Part shown: piece by piece, positions 13,234 to 24,800 of the stretch
Layout of the letters: every line of letters begins with the position of its first letter
How positions within the stretch are numbered: the first letter of the stretch is position 1
Source of the DNA: Xestospongia bergquistia
Lineage: Eukaryota > Porifera > Demospongiae > Haplosclerida > Petrosiidae
Assembly (NCBI GenBank): GCA_963965975.1
Contig: OZ014419.1
Location: 1,674,001-1,738,000, forward strand
DNA length: 64,000 nt
Direction: 5' to 3'
Program-made: the position numbers and the translations under genes
Notes under the pieces: model-generated
The model's input: only the letters and a program-made list of their open reading frames with translations
Databases searched by the model: none
Told to the model about the DNA's origin: nothing

Positions 13234-15547
13234 ATGGCAGGATATCTCTTTTTGTATCTTTTGACTGCCCTAACGTTATTATCTACTACTGTACAAGGTT
13301 ATGATGAAGCACACTGTAATGCTCGCTCTCATAAAAGTTATGAGACTGGTATTAATAGAATTTGTCGACTACCACGAGGAGGTAAATCTGTCTGATAAAA
13401 TGTACATACTTCAATTCATGAAGTTAAAAGTAGTCATCCTGTCTATCCAAGTCCAAATGATTCTTTTAGTTGAGAAAATTGTTGTCAAATTAAAAATTCT
13501 TTTTCAAAGTCCATTATCTTATGTACGTTATTATTGTGTGGCTAGCGTACCAATAACTGAACAATACATAATAATTTACAAGACTTAACAATTGAGGTCT
13601 AGAATATAATATTAATTTTTCAAAATGTTCATTAGCAGCCAAATCCTCATAAATACAAGTAATTAGTTGTTAATTCCTCCTTTGTACAGCTTCTCTAGAT
13701 GTTGATGATAATGATACAACTGTTGCCTTTAATCTTGGTCGATGTGGTAAAAACGATCAAGAATATGGTTTGAATACAGTGTATGGTATCTTGGCTTCAT
13801 TTCTAGCTGCAGTGATGTTTGGAAGTATGTTTGTGCCAATAAAGAAATTTGAAACAGGTATGTACAATTGAGTTTGTTCGGATATAACATGTTGTAAGAT
13901 ATCATAGTTTGATGCTTTCTAGCAGAACAACTGAGAGATCCTTTTTGTTCTATTAGGAGATGGCATGTACTTTCAATGGTTGATGGCAATTGGATCCTGG
14001 ATTGTTGGATTGATCATTAATTTATGCCGTAATCCACAGCCGCCCTTCTTTTCATTGAGCATGGTGGGCGGAGCTTTATGGGCAACTGGAAACATCTTTT
14101 CAGTTCCCTCATTTAGTTTGATTGGTATTGGTATGGGACAAACTATGGTTGGTAATATAAACTTGTTAGGAGGATGGATCACTGGAAGGTTAGTTACTAA
14201 ACAAGTCCTTTACTATTGATGCTATTTCTTTTACTTTAGATTTATCTTTTGCCAGCACATTGGCAGTAAAATATTAAATACTGTAGGAGTAGTACTAGTT
14301 ATAGTTAGGTGAGAGAGAGAGAGAGAGAGAGAGAGAAGCGACACTGTATAACATGTTCTTTTATCTTCCCATTTTGTAGCTCATTTTTGTTGTCATTTGT
14401 AAAAAGTGATGGCAATGCAAAGAATAAACAACGACCCTTTTGGCTCAGATGTTTCAAGACGTCTAACAAAGAAGATAAGAGACCTTTGTTAGAAAACTCA
14501 TACAACAAAGATTCTGTGAGACAATATCTATTATACATGAAGTGATGATATAATTTTTAGATTAACATGAATAATTCGGCATCTCTATCTAAGGAGAGTC
14601 CTATTGTTAACTCAAATAATATTGTAGAGAGTCCTAATGATGTAATGGCCTCTACTGACAGTAGAACTGATCAGTCATGGCTTGATAAACTCAAACAAAC
14701 TAAATTCATAGGAAAAGCTATGTAAGTTAGTGTAATATGTTTACATAAGAACAGCTTATATATGTAATATTAATACAATATAACACATTAAAATCTTATT
14801 ATTTTCCATATACATACAGAGGTCTTTCTTTAGCTATACTTTCTGGTACTATGTATGGATTTCAATTTTTGCCTATTGAGTTATTGCGTCGTTGTGATCA
14901 TGATGCCTTCTCCTGTATAGGTTAGTAAATGTGAATGTTTATATATATGTGTATATGTATATATCTCCTCTCTGTTGTCTGTCTGCTCTCTTTCTCTCCC
15001 TCCCTCCCTCTCTCTCTCTCTCTTTCTCTCTCTTTCTCTGCACAGAACTCGATTATGTATTTGGAATGTATGTTGGTATATTATTCACTAGTACAATTTG
15101 GTTCTTTTTGTATTCTGTACTCATGAAATTTAAGCCACAAATCAACATTAAGCTCACAGTACCAGGTCTTATTAGCGGTATTATGTTTGGAATAGGAACA
15201 GGTACTCATTGTCTCTCTTAAAGTCTTCTTGTTATTTTCTCTCACAGCCTCTTGGTTAATATCCAATCAATATGTTGGACTGCCCATATCATTCCCAATC
15301 ATTACAGCAGTAAGTTAACATTATATTATGTTAATATTATACCATTATTAGGGAGCCAGTATTATTAGCTGTCTGTGGGGTGTCCTGGTCTTCCAGGAGA
15401 TAACAGTAAACACAATATAAAAATACATTGATATAATTTTGATGCCTTTATTACTCACTATAGGGAAAGAAAAATTTACTTCTCTTTCTCTTTGCCTTTC
15501 TGTTTGTGGTAACTGGTATTGTGATAGTGGGTGTATCATTTAAGTAA
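13234..15547 (+). CDS. TMEM144: TMEM144-family ten-helix membrane protein
   Basis: Eleven exons: 13234-13381, 13690-13857, 13957-14188, 14240-14308, 14380-14515, 14561-14721, 14820-14920, 15046-15201, 15248-15309, 15352-15405, 15464-15547; 456 residues. It starts with a signal peptide (MAGYLFLYLLTALTLLSTTV) and a lumenal domain. The TMEM144 signatures follow in order: FGSMFVPIKKFETGDGMYFQ, GGALWATGNIFSVP, GMGQTMVGNINLLGGWITG, GTMYGFQFLPIEL, ELDYVFGMYVGILFTST, WLISNQYVGLPISFPI and GASIISCLWGVLVFQEI. The family belongs to the drug/metabolite (EamA-like) transporters; the human protein's substrate is uncertain, with carbohydrate transport suggested by family name. A hydrophilic insert (about residues 220-300, Ser/Asn/Lys rich) sits in the central loop. 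The N-terminal signal and ~65-residue lumenal extension are longer than in the human protein as I remember it. Confidence 0.92.
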
Positions 15548-15607
15548 AAACCCTTTTAATTCTTATGTTGTGATAGTGGGTGTATCATTTCTTTTAATTC
15601 TTATGTT
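15521..15607. repeat. Tandem duplication of the TMEM144 gene end
   Basis: gtgatagtgggtgtatcattt occurs at 15521-15541 and again at 15570-15590, followed in both cases by ttttaattcttatgtt. The copy repeats the last codons and the beginning of the 3' untranslated region; the first copy holds the used stop. Confidence 0.85.
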
Positions 15608-16017
15608 CTCATGTTGTTAATATAAGTGTGGTAGTGTTGATTCAACATGTGTTAAATGTAACTATTATTTTTCAGCAAATCTCAAATGTATTAGATTTCT
15701 TTTGATCATAAAAGCGTCTTGTAGGAGATTGGTCACCATTCTTGAGACAACAATTGTGTCTTGATCAGATTCCATTGATATGTAATTATTTTGTGATTTT
15801 AATGTGAACTAAAATGACATGTTCATAATTTCTAGTGTTTTTCAAAAACAAACAAAACAATAAAAGAGCAGTCTCTTTCTACAGATTATAAATCACAAGT
15901 TACACAAAAAGGAATTTTTTATTACATTTCTAATTCAGTTCTAAAAACTACTCTAACTTCAGTATTCTTGCATAACACAGAGCTAAAACAAAATATGGGC
16001 ATAGCACAAATGGCAGA
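15608..16017. other. Convergent 3' spacer
   Basis: Between the stop of TMEM144 (+) and the stop of the PDZ-LIM gene (-). An aataaa-type signal for the plus gene lies near 15860. No coding block. Confidence 0.5.
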
Positions 16018-19000
16018 TCAGCTACACTGCCCACAGTATGGGCGACCTAATTTGGCAAAGAAGCGGGTTCCTTCCAAGGGACGTTTACAACCCTAAGTGG
16101 GATAGAGAGAGAGAGAAGTGGTAACCGTTACAAGTAGAGGATATACTCACGCCACACACAAAGCATTGTGGATGCCAATTATGGTCCAAAGCCTCAACCC
16201 AGAGCTCGTTTGCACCAATCTTTTGTTTACAGGCAAAGCAAGTTGCTCCATACATTTCACCATAACAATCCTATAAGATGAAGATAGAAATAAAAATGAT
16301 ATAAATTATTTGACATACAGAACAGAAGAGGTTGCCATTTTCCATGTTGAAGCCATCTTGAGATGAGAGGCCAACTGAACAACGCGAGCATTTGAAACAT
16401 TGTTGATGATAATATCTGTTAGTAGCATTCACCATGGGCTGCATAGTTTATATTTAGTAACATGGCATTGACATCATTATGACAACATACCCCTACAATT
16501 GGTCTTCTACACAGAGAGCATATTTGTGCCACCTGCTTTTCATAGCAATCATTGCAAAAGATTTTATCCTCTTCAAAGACAAATGTTCCTCCACTAAGTG
16601 GGTTCTGACAACGATAACAAACAAAGTGTTCAGGATGCCACACTTTATTCATAGCAGAAGAATAGGCACCTCTACAATAAAGAAAATAGAAAGAGTGATA
16701 TATTATAGAGTCACAGTACCTGATAGGTTGTTGGCACGCTTCACATACTCCTTGACGGCTAGTGATTTTGGAAGAAGGTGAGGTAGGTCCCGGAGAGGGC
16801 AGAGACTGAGACCCAGTCTGGGTTGATGGGGCTGTGGATAAAATTATGTATATATTATTAGACTGGGTATAGTTAATCACATGATTGTCACATGAAATAA
16901 TACATACAGGGAGGAGGTTGAGGTCTCTTGACAGAAGGGGGCGGGGCAGGTTTAGCAATGGGAGACTGTCCCTTTGGTCCTGTATTAGAACTCAATTTCA
17001 TGGACGTGGTTGTAAAGGTAGTAGGAACATTGGGTGGAGCTAAGGAAACAGAATAATGAATACAAAAATATTCAAAACTGATTGATGAAGCTTAATCACT
17101 TACGAGCTGGTCTCTGTGTTGATTTACGAGTGTTGCCATCTTCGATAGTGACATTTTTCATTTGCTGTGTAGGAGGTGAAGAGATATAGGTATCTTGAAC
17201 TGACTTTGGACTACAAAGAATGAGATAACACAACATTTCATGCTGGGTAAATTATTACCTCAATTTAGATGGTGCCTCCACTGTGATTTTCTTGAAGGCA
17301 GGAGACTGGACAATTGGATCTGTCTCGGAATCATCGCTAACCAAAGCTGTAAACAATACACAAGTCATAGCAGGTAATGATGTAGTACTTACGAGTTCTC
17401 ACAACTGGTTTAGTTGGTTGAACAGGTTTGATAGGTGTTGTAGTAGAAGGGGGTGTATTTTCGACAGGAACATCAGCAGGAGGAGGAGGAGGTCTAGGAC
17501 GACCAGATTGAGGAGAACTCTGAGTAAGGGGTGTAGGTGTGGTTTGAGTGGATGGAGCATAAGGAGACTTAGTAGGAGGTTCACTATATATAAAGAAGAC
17601 GGTAACAGATACAAGACAACTGACAACTTTTAATTTAAAAGGCACAGTTATGCTCACGGTGGTCGGCCCCGACCACTGCTAGGCGGTAGCCGACCATCAA
17701 CCGGGTCTGCCCGACCATTTCTACGCTCGTGAACGACTTGGCTACCTTCGCCGTAGCTACGCATGTGCACACGTTTATCACACGTGTTTGCCAGTAAAAA
17801 TGGCGCTGTTGGAAGATGGATCTAATTCTTGTACTACGGAGGACAAGGTCGAGGAAGACGTACTGCCTTGCAAGAAGCAGAAGCTAGAAGTAGATGAACT
17901 ATCTTCGGCCTCTCAATCTACCACTACATCGAGCGGCGGTTCGAAGCAGTTGCGAAAGTTTAATGCCGGTTGGATGAAAGGACGCAAGCAGTGGCTGGTG
18001 TATAAACCGGAAGGTATGTACTGCTCACTGTGCCAAAAGTACGATCAGCGGCCCTATAATCGTGACATATGGAACAAACAGCCATGCAGCCGGCTACGCC
18101 TCCAGAGTATTAAACGCCACGACTCTAGCGCTGCTCACTCGCAAAGTCTACTTCGGGAACATGACACATCGAAGGTTCGGACGCTACGTAGCGATGTCGA
18201 ACGGACATTCTCCCAACTGAAGCTAATCAAAACACCGATTAGGAACAGAATGCAGGAGCAAACATTAGATTCATTACTATGCATTGCTATCGAAGGACCA
18301 CCCCTCAACTCTTTCCCTGTTGCTGAAGTTGTTGCTCTATGGGCCAGTAAAAAACAAAGACGATTATACAACTAATTTAGTCTGTACATAAAACTGGACA
18401 GTACTCATTCCATGTACAACTAATTTGCATTATTCTTTGTTATTATGTAATATACATGTGTATGATTATTTTATAATTGGCCCCCACTAAAACTAGTCTA
18501 GGCAGAACCCTGAAAAGGGGCTTTCAACTTTTGGTTCTTGTATTATTATAGCTGAAATATACTTCTTAGTATAGCTTGAATGCTATATGCTGTCTACATG
18601 ATGTTGTGCTAGTGTAGTACAACAACAATAGCGTTTTAGCTGTGGTTGTCTTCAAGTTTTAAATGGGACAACAATTGAGTTATAAACACCATTGAGTATC
18701 TCCTGGTTTACATCAGCTACTAATGCCCATTAAAAGTACCAGAGCAAACCAAGGTATGTAAAATCATCATAACTTTAGAAAAGAAACATTACACAAATTG
18801 GCACATTTCATTTACTCTTGACATTATTCCACTAGTCTGTGACTATTCTGTGTCTCATTCTGAACACTTTAAAGTTTTCTCACTGGATGGCATGCTTTCA
18901 AACAGATTAAAATGATACATCCTAACATTTAGTATCTACTCAAAAATTTTTAGAGCTTTAGTGAACATAACTATTACGTTGCAGACAAATATAGTGCACT

Positions 19001-20554
19001 ATCAGGGTAACCAATGGACAACCGACAAAACTAAGTACTCTACCCTCGTCCACATAGACACAACAACGGTTAACAATTGATGCATTACCTCGAAAGAGTG
19101 AGTGAAAGGGTTTGTCCGGTACTCCTAATGCATTGTTGAGCATCATGATGAGTAACACCCTGCATTTCTTGACCATTAATTTCTATTATGTAGTCCTTTT
19201 CCTTAACTCCTCCCCTCATTGCTTTACCACCAGGTGTCAACTAAAGGGACCAAAGGTACAAGAATTCAAAGAGTGTATATGAACTACATAGTTAGCAATG
19301 TATGCATAACTGTGACTTAGATATGTTATCCTTATCATATCATACTGACTAACTAGTTTTAGTGTTAGAATGTAATTAGAGTGAGTGTCTTATACCAAAT
19401 GACATTAAAATACACAATAATAATATTAACCCTCAGGTCACAGCTGTAATGTAAACCAAGCTAATATGTCCATCTAAGGTAAAATAGTTTGGTAAGCAGA
19501 GTAAACATCAGATTATTACAATATGTACCAATGTGATACTTCAGTTAGTATAGGATTGTATTAAACTATTAATGTTAATGTGCCTCAGTTATGTGATTAA
19601 CAATTAGTACTACATTATAACCCGATATTAGTCCCTACACAACAAGACATGCCATTCATAACACACCATATATGGTTATAACATTGTGTCTCGTACAGTT
19701 TTCCTCCATTACAATTGTAATATACTTGTTGTAAACATAATTATTTCCCCTTTCACCAACTGGGTCTTTCCTCAAGCGTAATAACAATATATGGAGGAGA
19801 CTAAAGAAACAAAGTTACAGTTTATCGACTACAGGTATAAACAAGAGTAGGAAACAGAACTAGTTATGATAACTATCTGTACTACTTCGAGATAGTCGAT
19901 CTCAACTATGTTATGTAATATTAAGTAGTATTAACAATATAACAAGGATATAAATATAGTAGTTTTGTTATTAAATAAACTTTAGAGAATAATTACTTGA
20001 TGATAAAGTCCCTAAAGATTAGTTTATTCTCATGATAATACATAGAACATTATCTTTAAGTTGCTATAAAATAATTATCAGAAGAATTTAATAACACATT
20101 AAATACTAATCATCACAGTCAAATTCAAATGAGATGTCGTTTGAAGACAGTCTACAAAATAATCATGGAGCTATTCAAAACAGAGCCAGCTGTTGTTGAC
20201 TACAACTATCAAACTAATTAACATATTGAACTAGTGCTTGTACAATACCCTGACTTGTTTAATGGATACTCCAATATCCAACTTGTATCATAGTCTACTA
20301 AAGTCAATATTATAAATCAAGCAATCATATTTATACTGAACAATATCCATTGACTCTTTAAAAACATATACTTTATATAATAGAAGTTGCGGATTTGTGT
20401 TGTAATTTGCAATCCTCAATAATATCAATGTAGTATGGTATGTGTGGTATATGATTACTACCTTGGATATTTGTAGATGAGCTCCAAAGTCTTTGCCTCC
20501 AGCTAACGTCAATCCCCAAGGACTTCCACCAGTCAATGTCACTGTTCTAGCCAT
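16018..20554 (-). CDS. PDZ and LIM domain protein (Enigma/ZASP-PDLIM family)
   Basis: Eleven exons, reading downstream: 20462-20554, 19089-19240, 17393-17583, 17259-17346, 17104-17210, 16908-17039, 16720-16831, 16491-16671, 16319-16438, 16151-16270, 16018-16092; 1371 bases, 456 residues. The N-terminal PDZ domain (residues 1-81) has the PDLIM-type carboxylate loop SPWGLTLAGGKDFG and ends TGQTLSLTLS. A Pro/Ser/Thr-rich linker of about 190 residues follows. It contains polyproline (RPRPPPPP) and a PSKL-flanked conserved block. Three C-terminal LIM domains come last: CEACQQPI..., CSLCRRPIVG..., CFACKQKIGANELW... ending RPYCGQCS. This is the order of PDLIM5/7 and ZASP, scaffolds at actin Z-disc or stress-fibre sites that bind alpha-actinin and kinases. 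Start at 20554 because PDZ domains of this family begin within a few residues of Met1; an in-frame ATG at 20596 is possible. Intron 2 (1.5 kb) hosts a hAT derivative in opposite orientation. Confidence 0.92.
17645..18512 (+). mobile_element. Short hAT DNA-transposon derivative in an intron of the PDZ-LIM gene
   Basis: A block visibly richer in G+C than its surroundings. The right end reads, on the minus strand, CAGGGTTCTGCCTAGACTAG, a typical hAT terminal sequence. The left end begins CAGTTATGCTC, a weaker match. Flanks are aaaaggca (17637-17644) and aaaagggg (18513-18520), a 6-of-8 match to the 8-bp target duplication expected for hAT. It encodes a shortened transposase-like protein (17800-18375). 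The left terminus and the duplication are approximate. Confidence 0.6.
17800..18375 (+). CDS. Internally deleted hAT transposase (N-terminal zinc finger joined to C-terminal dimerisation tail)
   Basis: One open frame of 191-195 residues (in-frame ATGs at 17788 and 17800, stop TAA 18373-18375). The first ~60 residues are acidic and Ser-rich with a nuclear-type KKQK. Next comes a TTF/BED-type zinc-finger block (KFNAGWMKGRKQWLVY, MYCSLCQKY, later IKRHDSSAAHSQS with its His ligands), as in ZNF862/KIAA1586-like transposases. After residue ~125 it jumps straight to a hAT C-terminal region (ERTFSQLKLIKTPIRNRM, then SLLCIAIEGP). The catalytic core between them is missing, so it cannot transpose by itself. 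The junction keeps the frame open, so either the deletion is recent or the DNA-binding/dimerising protein is kept. Codon choice is richer in G+C than in host genes. Confidence 0.75.
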   Translation: MALLEDGSNSCTTEDKVEEDVLPCKKQKLEVDELSSASQSTTTSSGGSKQLRKFNAGWMKGRKQWLVYKPEGMYCSLCQKYDQRPYNRDIWNKQPCSRLRLQSIKRHDSSAAHSQSLLREHDTSKVRTLRSDVERTFSQLKLIKTPIRNRMQEQTLDSLLCIAIEGPPLNSFPVAEVVALWASKKQRRLYN

Positions 20555-20770
20555 GATTTTGTCAGAATTATCTGTCGAGAAGTTTTTAGAAACCACAGCA
20601 CTGAATTAGTATTAATCACCGTGCATTTCCGGACACTGAATAAAGTTATATAATTAAGCTCCACCTTCGCCAGGGGAGGGAAATTTAAAAAACGTTTAGC
20701 TGTAAAAGGATTTAGCTAGACAATTGATTAATCTAGATTTATCCTTTTACACAGATTACTGTACTTTCCT
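20555..20770. promoter_or_regulatory. Divergent promoter region, PDZ-LIM gene (-) and KEN-box gene (+)
   Basis: 216 bases between two start codons. Contains a 10-base inverted repeat (gtaaaaggat near 20702, atccttttac near 20748). No core motif can be assigned by eye. Confidence 0.5.
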
Positions 20771-21619
20771 ATGGCAGACAGTTCTCCAACACAATCAGGA
20801 GACCATGAGTACAATAAAGGTAGATCATTAGCCTGTTTATCTTAATTGTTACATCTATGACTGTCTCCTCTAGAAAACGTTGTGCCTGGTACATTCCCTA
20901 TAACACCAACGAGTGGAAGTAGTAAGTTTTTAAGTAATGTCAATCAACACTTTACTAATATTTGTTCAGATCACCGATCACTCAGTCAAATTCAATGCCA
21001 ACTTATAAGTTAGGGCTTAGGGTAGCTCCCTTTGTAATGACTTGTTAAAGTCAAGGTTTGTTGCTAAGCCTGCCCATAGTATAGGAATGGTGTATTAAAT
21101 TGTATTTTCACTCAACATTGACTATATCTCATATATTGTATATTATATTGTCTATTTTAATGTAGAGATATCACAGTCACATAGTAGACCTCCTCTCAAG
21201 AACGAGAAAGTCCGACGACCTTTGACAGAACTAGGTAAGATCTATATAAGAGTGGATACAACTGTCTGATGCTACATAATTAAACACAGGTTACAAAGTA
21301 AAATTTGCACAGATCTTGTTAAATTTTATTGATACAAAAGAAATAACTATATAAAAAGATTAGCTAGGATTACATATCATCAAGAATTATTTATATATGT
21401 ACATACGTAGAGTATAAATTACTACACTATGTGAATCTTAATATTATATTCTAGTACAGACAATCAGTAGTTCTCTTTTTCCTGTAGCTGCTATGGAATG
21501 TGAATATATTCTTAAAAAACGTCCTTGTGAGAGTCAAGAAAGTAAGTGAATTATTTGGATAAACTTTTTTCACTATCTTTGCAGATAAAGTGCCTGTGAA
21601 GAGGCCCAAACATAAGTAA
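20771..21619 (+). CDS. Small nuclear-type protein with KEN-box and D-box motifs
   Basis: Five exons, 20771-20819, 20874-20921, 21166-21234, 21488-21541 and 21585-21619, joining in frame to 84 residues. Seen in the product: NKENVVPG at residues 15-22 (KEN box), ITPTSGS (proline-directed phosphosite), RPPLKNEK (RxxLxN, destruction-box pattern), RRPLTEL (RxxLxxL), and two basic clusters, LKKRPC and KRPKHK at the C-terminus, which fit a bipartite nuclear signal. KEN plus D-box in a tiny basic protein is the signature of substrates or inhibitors of the APC/C ubiquitin ligase, as in securin or sororin. The rest matches none that I know. Role in the cell cycle is inference from motifs. All exon junctions follow GT..AG and keep phase, which argues for a real gene despite its size. 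Confidence 0.7.
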
Positions 21620-21830
21620 AATTTGATGATCATATCCATCAACATACTTGATGTTAAAACATGTTTTATGTTGTGATTTTTTGATGTTTGTATACAATTT
21701 ATATTTAAAACACACAGAAACAAATCCACTGTAATACTTTGCACAATAATTTATTGATAAATGAATTATTCATAACTAAGTGGGCGTATCTAGAAAAGAC
21801 GCAGTGTCTAGCTTATCGTTAGTTCACAAC

Positions 21831-24800
21831 ATGGAGAAAGAACTGCTTCTTCTGCTAACGTTAGTTGCCTGTTTGCACTTAGGTTAGTTAATAAATAAAT
21901 AATACTGCAATCTGTAATTTTGTAAGCTTTGCAATTGAATAATTATATCATGCTTAAAGGAAGTGGGATTAGTAACTAAAACTATCTATTATTTATAACA
22001 ACATGCAGTTTTATTGCCATTATTGCTCTAATAATAATAACAGTAATAATGATAACCTATTATAAATGTATTGTATAATAATAGAACATTTATGTTATGG
22101 GACGTTTCTTCATCAGAGGATAGACATTTATTATTGTAGGGTAATGTAATATTTTCTATATTATAGAGCAAACACATATGCTGATATTTGAGCACTAAAG
22201 CTTTCTATTTTAATATATACAATAATATATTATATAATAGCTAGCACTATCTATTTGCAAGGTACATGCATGTCAATAGCACATATTACTATCTCAGTAT
22301 CTTGTACTATTATTTGATGAAAGTCAGCATAAGTATGTAATGCTATAGTTTTTAGTATTGAATTCCCCTTTAAAAGGCTTAGCATGTTTATCATACCTTA
22401 TTTTCTTAATGAAGTATTACAAATCATGTCATTACTGGATATTCTAGAGACATAGGCTAAAATATATATTTTATGCCATTTGAGTCATTAGTACTGTTAC
22501 TATGGTATTATCAGTCCCTTTTCAATAAGGGTATTCATAAACTCTTACAGCACATGTTATGCAGCAAATTACAATGATTCTGCACTGGGAGCTCAAAAGG
22601 GTGTATGTGAAAATCAATGAATAATCAATAGCCACACCCTTTAGAGTTGTTTCAAGAACATTATTTATTATGTTAGTACAAAGTAAAAATCTTGACATTT
22701 GAAACCATCTTTAACATGTCTTCAAACATTAATGTAGAGGGTGTCTTTTATGGAATGGAATATTTGATTGTACAATAATAACATGACCCTCAAAATATTG
22801 TAAAATGTGTCTCTTTGTTTGTGTTTTAGGGAATTGTGTTTATGAGTGTGATACAGGTCAATTGAGACTTGTGAATGGAGGATCAAACAGAGAAGGAAGA
22901 GTGGAAATATGTCGAAATGGTGTCTGGGGTACTGTATCAGATTATGAATTTGACATGAATGATGCCAAAGTTGTCTGCAGAAAATTAGGCTATAATCCTG
23001 ATGTACCTGGTTAGAAGTGTCTTCAGATTCCGAACATAACCACACAATTTATGATATTACTTCTAGGTGTATCTTATGAATCTGAGGCTGCCTATGGACA
23101 AGGAAATGGATCAGTCTTTCTGGGCTACCTTCATTGCAGTGGAACAGAGGATGAACTCCTAGATTGTCCGCATGAAAATGCCTGGGTTGGTAACGATCAT
23201 TCTCATGATGTTGGTGTGACATGTCCTGGTAAGAATTATGAGTCATATTAAAATAGGATAGTCATGATTCCATATTTATATAGCTACTTGTAGCAATGGA
23301 GCTCTCAGACTTACAGGAGGATACATACCTACGGAGGGTACCTTAGAGGTTTGCAATAATGGGGCTTGGAGTATCATCTGTGCTGATAACTTTCAAGAAC
23401 AAGATGGTTTTGTGGCTTGTAGGCAGTTGGGCTACCCAGCAACAGGTAAGAAAACTACTCCATTAGAGACTAAGAGATTTTGCAATATTTTATTACAGCA
23501 ACTCAAGTTGTCACTTCATATCGTTTCACCAACGGTCATGGGTCTCCAACTTGGACCAACTTTGGTTGCATAGGAAATGAGTCGGCACTTGTAGATTGTT
23601 CTTATGACACTGGTGTTTGTGGTGCTTACAACACTATTACTGCCATGTTTGCTATTGTGGGATTAAAATGTGAAGGAGATGTTGTAGCTGGTATGTATTT
23701 GATGGATGGACCACTACAACACACACTCTCTCTCTCTCTCTCCTTTATAGGTAATTGTTCTGATGGTGATATACGACTTATTGGACCCAATGGTGCTAAC
23801 ACAGTAGAAGGGCGAATTGAATTATGCACAAATGGAGCTTGGGGAAATGTAATTAATGACAACTTTGGCCTTAAAGATGCCATTGTAGCTTGTAGACAAC
23901 TTGGATATATCTCACCAAGTAACTATAACACTAACATTGTTTGTAAATATATGTCTACCTTTTTCTCTATCATAGGTGCTAGAGTTTATCCTCCTTCCTA
24001 TTTTGGTGATGGAGCAGGTCCTATTGTAATGAATGATGTTGCTTGTTTGGGTTCTGAATATAGCTTGTTTGATTGTGACTTAAGTTCTAATGCTTACACT
24101 GAGAATAACACAGGCAATTATGCAACAATTAAGTGCTGGAAAAAAGGTACTGCACACCCAAAAGCTAACAACAATATGTACAAAGTAGTAATCTAAAAAG
24201 GTTTGGGTCACTAACAACAAGGATAAAGCATATTTTAATTATGTATGAATATCTAATTATCTTTATTTGAAGTATAATCAAGTTTTTTATTTTATTTTTA
24301 CAGTTGGTTTTGACTGTACAGTTGAAAATCTGAGACTCTCAAATGGATCCACAAATTATGGCCGAATTGAAGTCTGTCTGTTTGGAGAATGGGGTAGTAT
24401 TTGTGACAACAACTGGGACAGGAATGATGCCAGAGTCATCTGTAAAATGAGCAGTTTTGATCCATCATGTAAGCATAAAATATAGATTTCTCAACATTGT
24501 CAAAGTAAATGTTATGATCTTTCTTCTTTTGCTATGCTACAGATGCTTCATTCTACACTGGGTCTAAATTTGGTGATGGTAATCTTATACCTTTTGTACT
24601 GACAGACATTGACTGTGATTCTGATGACAACACATTATCAGACTGTACAAATAATGACCAGATCGAATCTACTTGTATCTATGGTAGAGCAGCTGGAGTC
24701 AGATGTTTTTGTAAGTTATAAAAGTCAGATTTCTTTCAAACCGTCTATTTTTCTCATTACTTAGCCACTTCTGATTGTACTGATGGTGAGATAAGGCTCT

